From JAMXLL01 sp035279875 (GTDB lineage Bacteria; Desulfobacterota; Binatia; Binatales; Binataceae): a DNA stretch of 7,811 bases. The notes under the pieces are model-generated. The model was not told where the DNA came from. It made no database searches and saw nothing but the letters and a program-made list of their open reading frames with translations. The translations under genes and the position numbers were made by a program. Positions within the stretch are counted from its first letter, which is position 1. Each line of letters begins with the position of its first letter. Positions 1 to 6,768 of the stretch are shown here, in pieces. The stretch lies in the NCBI GenBank assembly GCA_035279875.1, contig DATEGX010000202.1, forward strand, positions 1-7,811, in the 5' to 3' direction.

Positions 1-45
1 ACGCGAGTCGAAGCAGACGTCGCACGGCTGCTGGCAGAATCCTGA
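1..45 (+). CDS. Possible 3' end of an upstream gene (partial)
   Basis: Frame 1 is open from the left edge to a TGA at 43-45 and reads TRVEADVARLLAES, an amphipathic helix-like ending whose codons favour G or C in the third position, as in the other genes here. The other two + frames read less like protein and run on to stops nearer uvrB. Only 14 residues are visible, so the family cannot be named and the piece could be chance. If real, the gene points the same way as uvrB and ends about 90 bp before it. Confidence 0.35.
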   Translation, partial: TRVEADVARLLAES

Positions 46-119
46 CATCGCAGTTTTTGCGCCTGCGGCGGGTCCGGTGTGACGGCAAATCCGGGCTATT
101 CGGGCGCGGCCGTTACGAC

Positions 120-128
120 TGCTAAAAT
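120..128 (+). promoter_or_regulatory. Extended -10 promoter of uvrB, leaderless type
   Basis: TGCTAAAAT holds the TGn extension (120-122) and a -10 hexamer TAAAAT (123-128) that differs from TATAAT at one base. No recognisable -35 box lies about 17 bp upstream, which is usual for extended -10 promoters. Transcription would be expected to start around 134-136, and the first in-frame ATG is at 137. The mRNA would then have almost no leader. This is inferred from sequence only, but a near-identical arrangement occurs in front of uvrC. Confidence 0.5.
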
Positions 129-136
129 GGGTGGCA

Positions 137-2416
137 ATGATGCTGTCATTGGCGCGCGGCAAAGAGGGCGTTTTCAAGCTGGTCTCGGGCTATCAGCCCC
201 AGGGCGATCAGCCGGCGGCGATTGAGGCGTTGGCGCAGAACCTGGTCGACGGCGTCAAGCATCAGGTGCTGCTCGGCGTCACCGGTTCGGGCAAGACCTT
301 CACGATGGCCAACGTGATCGCGAAGGTCAACCGGCCGACCCTGGTGATGGCGCCGAACAAGACCCTGGCGGCCCAGCTTTACAACGAATTCAAGAGCCTG
401 TTTCCCGAAAACGCGGTCCGCTACTTCGTTTCGTACTACGACTACTATCAGCCCGAGGCGTACGTTCCATCGACCGATCTCTATATCGAAAAAGACGCCA
501 GCATCAACGACGAAATCGACAAGCTCCGGCATTCCGCGACCAAGGCCCTGCTCGAGCGCAATGACGTCCTGATCGTCGCTTCGGTCTCATGCATCTACGG
601 CCTCGGCGAGCCCGAAGTTTACTTTGAGATGCTGGTCTTCCTCGAGGAAGGCCAGACTATCGAGCGCGACCGGGTGCTGCGCAAGCTGGTCGATATTCAG
701 TACCAGCGCAACGACTACGATTTTCACCGCGGAACGTTCCGCGTGCGCGGCGATACGGTCGAGGTCTTTCCGGCCTACGAAGAGAGCCGCGCCGTGCGCA
801 TTGAGTTTTTCGGCGATCAGGTCGAGGCTTTGTACGAAATCGACTCGCTGCGTGGCAAGGTCATCCGCAAGCTCCAAGCGGTCGCGATTTACCCGGCGTC
901 GCATTATGTGACGACTTCGGATCGGATGGAGACCGCGGTCCGCAATATCCGTGCGGAACTCAAGGAGCGGCTCGAATTCTTCCGGCAGGAGAACCGCCTG
1001 CTCGAAGCGCAACGGCTCGAGCAGCGCACGCTTTACGACCTCGAGTTGCTGGCCGAGATGGGCTTCTGCCCGGGAATCGAGAATTACTCACGCCATCTGA
1101 CCGGCCGCTCGCCCGGCCATGCGCCGCCGACGCTGCTCGATTACTTCCCGAAGAACTATCTTTGCTTCATCGACGAGAGCCACGTCACTATCCCGCAGAT
1201 CGGCGGAATGTACCGCGGCGACCGTTCGCGCAAGGAAACCCTGGTCGACTATGGCTTCAGGCTGCCGTCGGCGCTGGATAATCGCCCGTTGAACTTCGAA
1301 GAGTGGCAGGGTTTCGTAAATCAGATTGCGTATGTTTCGGCCACTCCCGGAGATTACGAGCTGAAGCAATCGGGCGGGCTGGTGATCGAGCAGTTGATTC
1401 GGCCGACCGGGCTAATCGATCCCGAAATCGAGGTGCGCAAAGCCGGGACCCAAGTCGACGATTTGCTCGAGGAGATTCGCAAGCGGGTCGCGGACAACGA
1501 GCGCGTGCTGGTCACCTGCCTTACCAAAAAAATGGCGGAGGACCTGACCGACTACTATCACGACCTCGGCGTGCGGGTCCGCTATCTGCACTCGGATATC
1601 GAGACGATCGAGCGGGTCGAGATAATCCGCAGCCTGCGCAAGGGCGAATTCGACGTCCTGGTGGGAATCAACCTGCTGCGCGAAGGGCTGGATTTGCCCG
1701 AAGTCTCGCTGGTCGCGATCCTCGATGCCGACAAAGAGGGTTATCTGCGATCGGCGCGTTCGCTTATCCAGACCATCGGGCGGGCGGCCCGTAATCTCAA
1801 CGGCAAGGTCATCATGTACGCCGACCAGCTAACCCAATCGATGCGGATGGCGATCGGCGAGACCGATCGGCGCCGCGCGAAGCAGGTCGCATATAACGAG
1901 GCTAACGGCATCACGCCGAAAACGATCGTCAAGGCGATCGACGCTTCGCTGGTCGAGATGTACTCGCCGGAGTGGGCGGTAGTGCCGGAAATCGACTCGC
2001 CGGGCAAGTCCAAACAGGAAGACGAGTTCGTGCCGCCGCATGAGTTGTCGGATCGTATCACGGAGTTGCGCCGGCAGATGATGGATGCGGCGGAGAAGCT
2101 GGAATACGAGCGCGCGGCCGAACTGCGCGACCGCATCAAGCGGCTCGAGCGGCAGGTCTTCGGACAGATGCTTGAGCCCCACGCGCCCGAACGCCCGGTT
2201 TTGCCGCCGGGTAGCGCGGGATCGCGGCCGGACCGGGAGCGGCATACGACCGACGGTCAGTCGGCTTCGCCGGGGGGACCGGCGGTGCGAGGAGGCCCGC
2301 GTCAGGCCCGGACCTCCACCGGCGGGAAGAAGGCGCCTACCCGCCGCCGTCAGGAGCCGGCCGCGCGTCCTGCCAAGCAGGGACATCTCAAACTGGTGCC
2401 CGACTCGGACGATTAG
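137..2416 (+). CDS. uvrB: UvrABC excinuclease subunit B (UvrB), with an added basic C-terminal tail
   Basis: UvrB is the damage-verifying helicase-fold ATPase of nucleotide excision repair. UvrA loads it on DNA, it inserts a beta-hairpin next to the lesion, and it recruits UvrC. Numbered from ATG 137 (759 aa), the Walker A loop GVTGSGKT is at 47-54. The aromatic beta-hairpin starting SYYDYYQPEAYVP is at about 99-123. Motif II DESH is at 346-349, motif III SATP at 401-404, motif V GINLLREGLDLP at about 510-521 and motif VI QTIGRAARN at 545-553. A UVR domain that contacts UvrC lies at about 636-671. The family core usually begins with FKLVS, here at residue 13, so the start is uncertain: GTG 131, ATG 137 and ATG 140 are all in frame. 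ATG 137 best fits the extended -10 and the absence of a clear Shine-Dalgarno. E. coli UvrB is 673 aa and ends soon after the UVR domain. Here about 80 further residues follow, rich in Pro, Gly, Arg and Lys, including a KKAPTRRR patch. No SOS box was recognised. Identity is certain; the role of the tail is unknown. Confidence 0.98.
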   Translation: MMLSLARGKEGVFKLVSGYQPQGDQPAAIEALAQNLVDGVKHQVLLGVTGSGKTFTMANVIAKVNRPTLVMAPNKTLAAQLYNEFKSLFPENAVRYFVSYYDYYQPEAYVPSTDLYIEKDASINDEIDKLRHSATKALLERNDVLIVASVSCIYGLGEPEVYFEMLVFLEEGQTIERDRVLRKLVDIQYQRNDYDFHRGTFRVRGDTVEVFPAYEESRAVRIEFFGDQVEALYEIDSLRGKVIRKLQAVAIYPASHYVTTSDRMETAVRNIRAELKERLEFFRQENRLLEAQRLEQRTLYDLELLAEMGFCPGIENYSRHLTGRSPGHAPPTLLDYFPKNYLCFIDESHVTIPQIGGMYRGDRSRKETLVDYGFRLPSALDNRPLNFEEWQGFVNQIAYVSATPGDYELKQSGGLVIEQLIRPTGLIDPEIEVRKAGTQVDDLLEEIRKRVADNERVLVTCLTKKMAEDLTDYYHDLGVRVRYLHSDIETIERVEIIRSLRKGEFDVLVGINLLREGLDLPEVSLVAILDADKEGYLRSARSLIQTIGRAARNLNGKVIMYADQLTQSMRMAIGETDRRRAKQVAYNEANGITPKTIVKAIDASLVEMYSPEWAVVPEIDSPGKSKQEDEFVPPHELSDRITELRRQMMDAAEKLEYERAAELRDRIKRLERQVFGQMLEPHAPERPVLPPGSAGSRPDRERHTTDGQSASPGGPAVRGGPRQARTSTGGKKAPTRRRQEPAARPAKQGHLKLVPDSDD

Positions 2417-2442
2417 CCGGCCGGCCAATTCCTCTCGAAGCC

Positions 2443-2469
2443 TGGGCCCAACCTCCGCTGGCCCATTTT
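2443..2469 (+). terminator. Weak hairpin with TTTT after uvrB
   Basis: TGGGCC (2443-2448) pairs perfectly with GGCCCA (2460-2465) across an 11-base loop and is followed at once by TTTT (2466-2469). It begins 27 bp after the uvrB stop codon. The stem is short and the T-run minimal, so it may only partly terminate or may be chance in G+C-rich DNA. Its position between uvrB and a separate uvrC promoter fits independent transcription of the two genes. Confidence 0.35.
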
Positions 2470-2526
2470 GGACGCCTTAGCGCGTAAATCTCGCCGTAGC
2501 GGCGTGCGAAGCTGCCGTGCCGGCGA

Positions 2527-2535
2527 TGCTATACT
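2527..2535 (+). promoter_or_regulatory. Extended -10 promoter of uvrC, leaderless type
   Basis: TGCTATACT gives a TGn extension (2527-2529) and a -10 hexamer TATACT (2530-2535) with one mismatch to TATAAT. No -35 box is evident. The expected transcription start is about 2541-2543 and the first in-frame ATG is at 2545, so the mRNA would be leaderless or have only a few leader bases. The element shares TGCTA and the closing T with the one in front of uvrB, at nearly the same distance from the start codon (9 versus 8 bases). Confidence 0.55.
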
Positions 2536-2544
2536 GATATTGCA

Positions 2545-4809
2545 ATGGGCGACAGGTCACAGGGTGGCCGGCGACATGATGAGGCGATGATTCGTTCAGA
2601 GGGCGTCTCTCCGTCTGCGCCCAGCCATGATCTCAAATCGCCGGTCGACGAGGGGCCGGCAGCGATCGCGTCCAAGACAGGCCCTGGGCGCGAATCCATA
2701 CGCGGTTCCGACGCGCAAACGAACGAAATCGGCGCGCGCTTCGACTCGTTGGTCGATTATCCGGAAGCCGCCTCGAATCCTGCATCAGACGAGCCGGAAC
2801 CCGCCGACTCCTACGCCGAGGACGACCCGCTTTCGCAAAAGCTCGAGGGGATTCCAGCCGGGCCGGGCGTCTACCTGCTGAAGGATCGCAACGGCAAGGT
2901 TCTATACGTCGGCAAGGCGAAATCGCTGCGCCCGCGGGTTCGCTCCTATTTCCGCGAGGGCGGCGACGGACGGATGCAGGTGCGCTTCCTGATGAAGCGC
3001 GTTCGGGATTTCGACACCCTGGTCGCGCGCAGCGAAAAAGAGGCGTTGATTCTCGAAAACAACCTGATCAAACAGTACAAGCCGCGCTACAACATCAGGC
3101 TCAAAGACGACAAATCATATCTGAGCGCCAAGATCACCGGTCACGCATGGCCGAGGATTACGGTCACGCGCCGGATCGTCAAGGACGGTGGACGCTACTT
3201 CGGACCGTTCGGATCGGCCGACGGTCTGCGCGAAACCATCGACGTGATCCGCAAGGTTTTCCCCCTGCGGACCTGCTCGGACTCGGTCTTCAAGAACCGT
3301 TCGCGGCCGTGTATCGAATACCAGATCAAGCGATGCCTCGGACCATGTTGCCTGCCGGTCGATCGCGAAGAGTACGAACGCCATTTGCTGGCTTCCCAGA
3401 TGCTGCTCGAAGGCAAGAATCTGGAGCTGCTGAAGGTCATGCGCGAGCGGATGAAGGATCACGCCGGGCGTCTCGAATTCGAAGAGGCGGCGCGCGTGCG
3501 CGATCGGGTGCGGGCAATCGAAAAGACCGTCGAGCGGCAGACCGTGCTCCATCATTGGGGCGGCGATCAGGACGTATTCGGGCTCTACCGCCAGGGCGGC
3601 TTTATCGAGGCAATCGTGCTGATGGTGCGCAACGGTAAGCTGACCAGCACCCATAGCTGGAGCTTCCAGGACCTCGAATTCCCCGATGAAGAAGTGCTGG
3701 CCGACCTGCTGACGCAATATTATTCGGGCGTGCGATTCCTCCCCGACGACGTAATCCTGCCGGTTGCTATCGAGGATGCCGAAGTTCGGGCCGAGCTTTT
3801 GTCGGAACGGCGCGGGCGCAAGGTCGAGCTTGTGGTGCCGCAGCGCGGCGATAAACTGCGCTTGCTCGAAATGGCGATGAACAACGCGCGCCAGAGTTTT
3901 GCCGCCCGCCGCGACAACGAGAATACGCGTGAGAAGATGCTCGACGAGTTGCGCTCAAAGCTTCATCTGCGCAATGCCCCCAAGCGGATCGAATGCTACG
4001 ACATTTCCAACCTGCAAGGGTCGATGGTGGTAGCATCGCAAGTCACCTTCGACGAGGGCGAGCCGCAGAAAGCGCTCTACCGGCGCTATCGAATTCGCAC
4101 GGTCGAGGGCCAGGATGACTTCGCCAGCATGTACGAGGTGTTGAGCCGGAGGCTCAAACGGGCGCGCGAGGAGAACGAATTCCCGGACCTCTGGGCAATC
4201 GACGGCGGCAAGGGCCAGCTCAACGTGGCGATTGAGGTCCTCAAGCAATTCGGCCTGTTCGAGCAGATCGACGTGGTCTCGATCGCCAAGCAACATGTGC
4301 TCAACGACCCGCGTGCCCGAACCGTCGAAAAGTCCGAAGAGCGGGTGTTCCTGCCCAACCGCAAAGACCCGATTGTGCTGCCGAAAAACTCGACGGCGCT
4401 TTTCCTGTTGGTGCGGATTCGCGACGAGGCCCATCGCTTCGCGATCACCTATAACCGCGAACTCAGGCGGCGGGCGCGTCTGCGGTCTGTGCTCGACGAT
4501 ATCGAGGGTATCGGCCCGGTGCGCCGGCGCGCGCTGCTCCGTCATTTCGGCAGCCTGCGGCGCATCCGCGAAGCCTCGACCGAGCAACTCGCGCTGGTCA
4601 AGGGCGTCAATCGCGAACTCGCGGCTGAAATTCGGCGACATCTCGATACGATGTCATCGCTGCTCGATCAGGAGGAAAAGGTCGAGTGCGAAGAGGATCG
4701 GATCGCGCAAGAGTACCTCGACGCCGGCAATGGTCAGTTGCAGTTGCTGCCGCGCGACGAGGTCATCGGTCCGCCTGAGGCACCGGCTTCACTTCCCTCG
4801 CCGGAGTAA
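2545..4809 (+). CDS. uvrC: UvrABC excinuclease subunit C (UvrC), with a long acidic N-terminal extension
   Basis: UvrC is the dual nuclease of nucleotide excision repair. It binds the UvrB-DNA complex and cuts 3' and then 5' of the lesion. Numbered from ATG 2545 (754 aa), the GIY-YIG nuclease for the 3' cut lies at about 103-185. Its GVY is at 108-110 and YVG at 121-123, and residues matching the T. maritima active site are Tyr121, Arg131, Glu171 and Asn183. Four cysteines (244, 256, 264, 268; C-X11-C-X7-C-X3-C) match the set reported to hold a [4Fe-4S] cluster in E. coli UvrC, and Cys269 is an extra. A UVR domain for UvrB contact is at about 293-327. The RNase H-like nuclease for the 5' cut keeps the E. 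coli catalytic set as Asp486 (CYDIS), Asp525, Asp553 (IDGGKGQL) and His630 (RDEAHRF). Tandem helix-hairpin-helix motifs are at about 648-700. The protein exceeds E. coli UvrC (610 aa) mainly by about 100 acidic, Pro/Ser-rich N-terminal residues and about 50 C-terminal ones. Other possible starts, such as ATG 2587, still leave most of the extension. The promoter directly before ATG 2545 favours that start. Confidence 0.98.
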   Translation: MGDRSQGGRRHDEAMIRSEGVSPSAPSHDLKSPVDEGPAAIASKTGPGRESIRGSDAQTNEIGARFDSLVDYPEAASNPASDEPEPADSYAEDDPLSQKLEGIPAGPGVYLLKDRNGKVLYVGKAKSLRPRVRSYFREGGDGRMQVRFLMKRVRDFDTLVARSEKEALILENNLIKQYKPRYNIRLKDDKSYLSAKITGHAWPRITVTRRIVKDGGRYFGPFGSADGLRETIDVIRKVFPLRTCSDSVFKNRSRPCIEYQIKRCLGPCCLPVDREEYERHLLASQMLLEGKNLELLKVMRERMKDHAGRLEFEEAARVRDRVRAIEKTVERQTVLHHWGGDQDVFGLYRQGGFIEAIVLMVRNGKLTSTHSWSFQDLEFPDEEVLADLLTQYYSGVRFLPDDVILPVAIEDAEVRAELLSERRGRKVELVVPQRGDKLRLLEMAMNNARQSFAARRDNENTREKMLDELRSKLHLRNAPKRIECYDISNLQGSMVVASQVTFDEGEPQKALYRRYRIRTVEGQDDFASMYEVLSRRLKRAREENEFPDLWAIDGGKGQLNVAIEVLKQFGLFEQIDVVSIAKQHVLNDPRARTVEKSEERVFLPNRKDPIVLPKNSTALFLLVRIRDEAHRFAITYNRELRRRARLRSVLDDIEGIGPVRRRALLRHFGSLRRIREASTEQLALVKGVNRELAAEIRRHLDTMSSLLDQEEKVECEEDRIAQEYLDAGNGQLQLLPRDEVIGPPEAPASLPSPE

Positions 4810-4852
4810 CGGCCACTAATCAAAGCGCCGCGAGAAGCTCTTTTAACGTAGA

Positions 4853-4880
4853 AGGGCGCGGACTGAATCGCCCGCGCCCT
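4853..4880. terminator. Hairpin between the converging uvrC and amidohydrolase genes
   Basis: AGGGCGCGG (4853-4861) and CCGCGCCCT (4872-4880) form a perfect 9-bp, nearly all-G/C stem with a 10-base loop. TAGAA (4849-4853) and TTCTA (4884-4888) could lengthen it past a small bulge. It lies 43 bp after the uvrC stop, between the ends of two converging genes, so it could serve both strands. Neither side has a strong T-run, so it may instead stabilise 3' ends or work with other factors. Confidence 0.5.
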
Positions 4881-4907
4881 CCATTCTAGAGATTCGAGAA
4901 AACTGCC

Positions 4908-4931
4908 GGCCAGCTAAATTATTGCTGGGCC
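4908..4931 (-). terminator. Hairpin over the amidohydrolase stop codon
   Basis: GGCCAGC (4908-4914) and GCTGGGCC (4924-4931) pair with one bulged base, and the A+T-rich loop contains the TAA stop of the - strand gene. On the - strand the stem is followed by a short G+C stretch and then TTTTCTC (read from about 4902 down). The spacing to the T-run is longer than in a classic intrinsic terminator, so this is a weak call. Termination may instead rely on the hairpin at 4853-4880. Confidence 0.3.
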
Positions 4932-6619
4932 AGCGGACCGCGCAGCAATTGCCCCGGCAGTGCGCCGGTATGCTCGTTGTTGCGCAGCACTACTTGCCCG
5001 TTCACCACAGTCGCCAACAGGCCGCTTGCCTTCTGCTTCAAACGCCGCGCTCCCGCCGGTAAATCGTACTCGAGCTTGGGCAGCTCGGGCTTGACCCGAT
5101 CAGGATCGAACACGATCACGTCGGCCGCGTAGCCCTCGCGCAGCAGACCGCGTCCACGCAATCCCCAATGCGATGCGGGCACAAAGGTCAGCATGCGCAT
5201 CGCCTGCTCGAGCGTGAATTCCTGCTTCTCGCGCACCCAGTAGCTCAGGAAATGAGTTTGTAGCGAGGAATCCATGATCTGCGAGACGTGAGCGCCCGAG
5301 TCGGAGAAGGTCACCACCGAGCGCGGATTGCGCATCATTTCGAGCACGTGATCCTGGTTCTCGTTGGTGAGCGTCTGGATGAAGAACAGCTTCAGGTTTT
5401 TCTCTAGCGCCAGGTCGATCATCACTTCGACCGGCTCCTTGTTCGACTCTTCGGCGATTTGGGCAATCGAACGATAGGGCGGAAGCGCTCGCTCGAGCGG
5501 GAACAGCCACTTGTAATTGGCGTTGCGCGGCTCTGGTCCGACCGGCCGATCCTGGCGGCGTTCGCGTGCAGCTTCGACCAACTGGCGGCGCATCTCGGAA
5601 TCGCGCAGCCGGGTCTCCTGCTCGGCCAGCGGCAGCTTGCGGAATTCACGCCAGACCGGCAGCCGATCGAACGGCAACACGGTCTCGAACGACAGCAGCA
5701 CGTTGAGCGCGCGGCTGTGAACCTGGATAAACATGCGCCCGCCAGCGGCTGCGGTTTCGTCGGCCAGCGTGAAGTATTGGCGCCAGTAATCCGGGGCGCG
5801 GCGTGTGCTGAACATCCCGAAGGTGGTCGGAACGCGGGTATCGACCGCGATCGCCTTGAGCCGGGCCAGGTAATCGGTGACGCGCGGCCCGTCGACGCCG
5901 GTATCTTCGCCCGCGATCTCGAACACTCCTGCATTCAGTTCGCCCATCACGCCGACCAGCGAGCGCACTTCGTCCCAGTTCGCGAGGCGGCTCGCGACCG
6001 GTTGCCCGTCGGGGGTCTGATGGTTGCGCGTACGCGAGGTGGTGAAGCCGATTGCGCCGGCGCTAATCGCACTGCGCAGTTCGCGCTTCATCCCCTGCAG
6101 GTCTTCCTCGTTGGCTTCGCTCGAAAAGGCCCGCTCGCCCATCACGAACGTACGGAGCGCGGAATGGCCGATATAGGCCGTGTAGTTGATGCCCTTCGGG
6201 GTGCGATCGACCGCGTTGAGGTACTCGGGGAATGTGGTCCACGCCCACTTAATTCCCGCCTGCATCGCTTCCGGCGAGATATCCTCGGCGCGCTCGAGAT
6301 TGCGCATAACGAGGAGCTTGTCCTTTTCCGCGCAGGGTGCGAGCGAGAACCCGCAGTTGCCCATTACGACCGTTGTAATGCCGTGCCAGCACGAGCAGGT
6401 CCCGAGGGGATCCCAAAAAACCTGCGCATCCATATGGGTGTGCGCGTCGATGATTCCGGGGGTGACGACATGACCCTCGGCGTCGATGACTTGCTTCGCG
6501 CTGGTGCCAAGTTTGCCAATCGAGGCAATCCTGCCCTCGCTGATTCCGACGTCGGCGCAGTAACGCGGCATCCCTGAGCCGTCAATTACCGTGCCGTTGC
6601 GAATGATTAGATCGTACAT
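4919..6619 (-). CDS. Amidohydrolase of the N-acyl-D-amino-acid deacylase (D-aminoacylase) family
   Basis: A complete metal-dependent hydrolase of 566 aa with the usual layout of the family. It has an N-terminal beta segment (about 1-55, from MYDLIIRNGTVIDG), a TIM-barrel with the metal motif HTHMD (His60, His62), the GNCG motif with Cys89, GHSALR with His152, a late FSDSGAH motif with Asp440 and His444, and a C-terminal beta segment ending in ATVVNGQVVLRNNEHTGALPG. The distance from His62 to Cys89 equals that between the metal ligands His69 and Cys96 of Alcaligenes D-aminoacylase. The two further His ligands of that enzyme appear to be missing: the aligned stretches read EIAGEDTG (234-241) and PTTFGMFS (264-271). 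The motif SRTRNHQTPDG (195-205) recalls a large divergent branch annotated only as amidohydrolase. No signal peptide is seen, so it is probably cytoplasmic. ATG 6619 is fixed by AGGAGG seven bases upstream. The reaction is likely hydrolysis of an amide or cyclic amide, but the true substrate is unknown and specific gene names would be over-reading. Confidence 0.85.
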   Translation of the reverse strand: MYDLIIRNGTVIDGSGMPRYCADVGISEGRIASIGKLGTSAKQVIDAEGHVVTPGIIDAHTHMDAQVFWDPLGTCSCWHGITTVVMGNCGFSLAPCAEKDKLLVMRNLERAEDISPEAMQAGIKWAWTTFPEYLNAVDRTPKGINYTAYIGHSALRTFVMGERAFSSEANEEDLQGMKRELRSAISAGAIGFTTSRTRNHQTPDGQPVASRLANWDEVRSLVGVMGELNAGVFEIAGEDTGVDGPRVTDYLARLKAIAVDTRVPTTFGMFSTRRAPDYWRQYFTLADETAAAGGRMFIQVHSRALNVLLSFETVLPFDRLPVWREFRKLPLAEQETRLRDSEMRRQLVEAARERRQDRPVGPEPRNANYKWLFPLERALPPYRSIAQIAEESNKEPVEVMIDLALEKNLKLFFIQTLTNENQDHVLEMMRNPRSVVTFSDSGAHVSQIMDSSLQTHFLSYWVREKQEFTLEQAMRMLTFVPASHWGLRGRGLLREGYAADVIVFDPDRVKPELPKLEYDLPAGARRLKQKASGLLATVVNGQVVLRNNEHTGALPGQLLRGPLAQQ

Positions 6620-6626
6620 CGATGCG

Positions 6627-6632
6627 CCTCCT
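6627..6632 (-). promoter_or_regulatory. Shine-Dalgarno site of the amidohydrolase
   Basis: On the - strand AGGAGG (6632 to 6627) sits seven bases before ATG 6619, an optimal match and spacing. It decides the start codon. It also shows that the host uses classical Shine-Dalgarno initiation, in contrast to the absence of such a site before uvrB and uvrC. Confidence 0.85.
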
Positions 6633-6692
6633 GATCCTGGCGGGCCTCGAGCCGCCTCGCGCTCAAAGCGTGGGCCGCCAAGCGGTTCCGCC

Positions 6693-6722
6693 GGCTAACC
6701 TTGGCTTAACTCAAACGTTAAC
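6693..6722 (-). repeat. Phased GTTAA direct repeats upstream of the amidohydrolase
   Basis: Read on the - strand, GTTAAC (6722-6717), GTTAAG (6710-6705) and GTTAGC (6699-6694) start 12 and 11 bases apart, about one helical turn each. Hexamers separated by about five bases are typical of binding sites for dimeric OmpR/PhoB-family response regulators. The first copy lies inside the palindrome CGTTAACG (6716-6723). The block ends about 74 bases before the amidohydrolase start. The regulator is unknown and the repeats are short enough to be chance. Confidence 0.3.
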
Positions 6723-6737
6723 GCTCCTAATACCTCT

Positions 6738-6768
6738 CTTATATTTCAAAATGGGGCCGTTTGAACAA
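6738..6768 (-). promoter_or_regulatory. Possible promoter of the amidohydrolase
   Basis: In a locally A+T-rich island the - strand holds TATAAG (6743-6738), one mismatch from the -10 consensus. TTGTTC (6768-6763) is a poor -35 match, 19 bases upstream, which is slightly long. Transcription from here would give a leader of roughly 110 bases crossing the GTTAA repeats. The evidence is composition and one hexamer only; the gene might instead be read from further upstream. Confidence 0.25.

Noticed and set aside
46..130. SOS (LexA) box in front of uvrB, also looked for before uvrC at 2417-2544
   Set aside because: Neither CTGT-N8-ACAG-like nor GAAC-N4-GTTC-like sites were found. A lineage-specific LexA motif could be missed, but nothing in the sequence supports one.
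2414..2547. uvrB and uvrC as one operon
   Set aside because: A 128-bp gap with a weak terminator-like hairpin and a good promoter right at uvrC favours separate transcription, although read-through cannot be excluded.
5459..6577. Long open frame of 372 codons on the + strand inside the amidohydrolase
   Set aside because: It is a mirror-strand shadow of a clearly conserved enzyme in G+C-rich DNA; its translation is Arg/Ala-rich and resembles no family.
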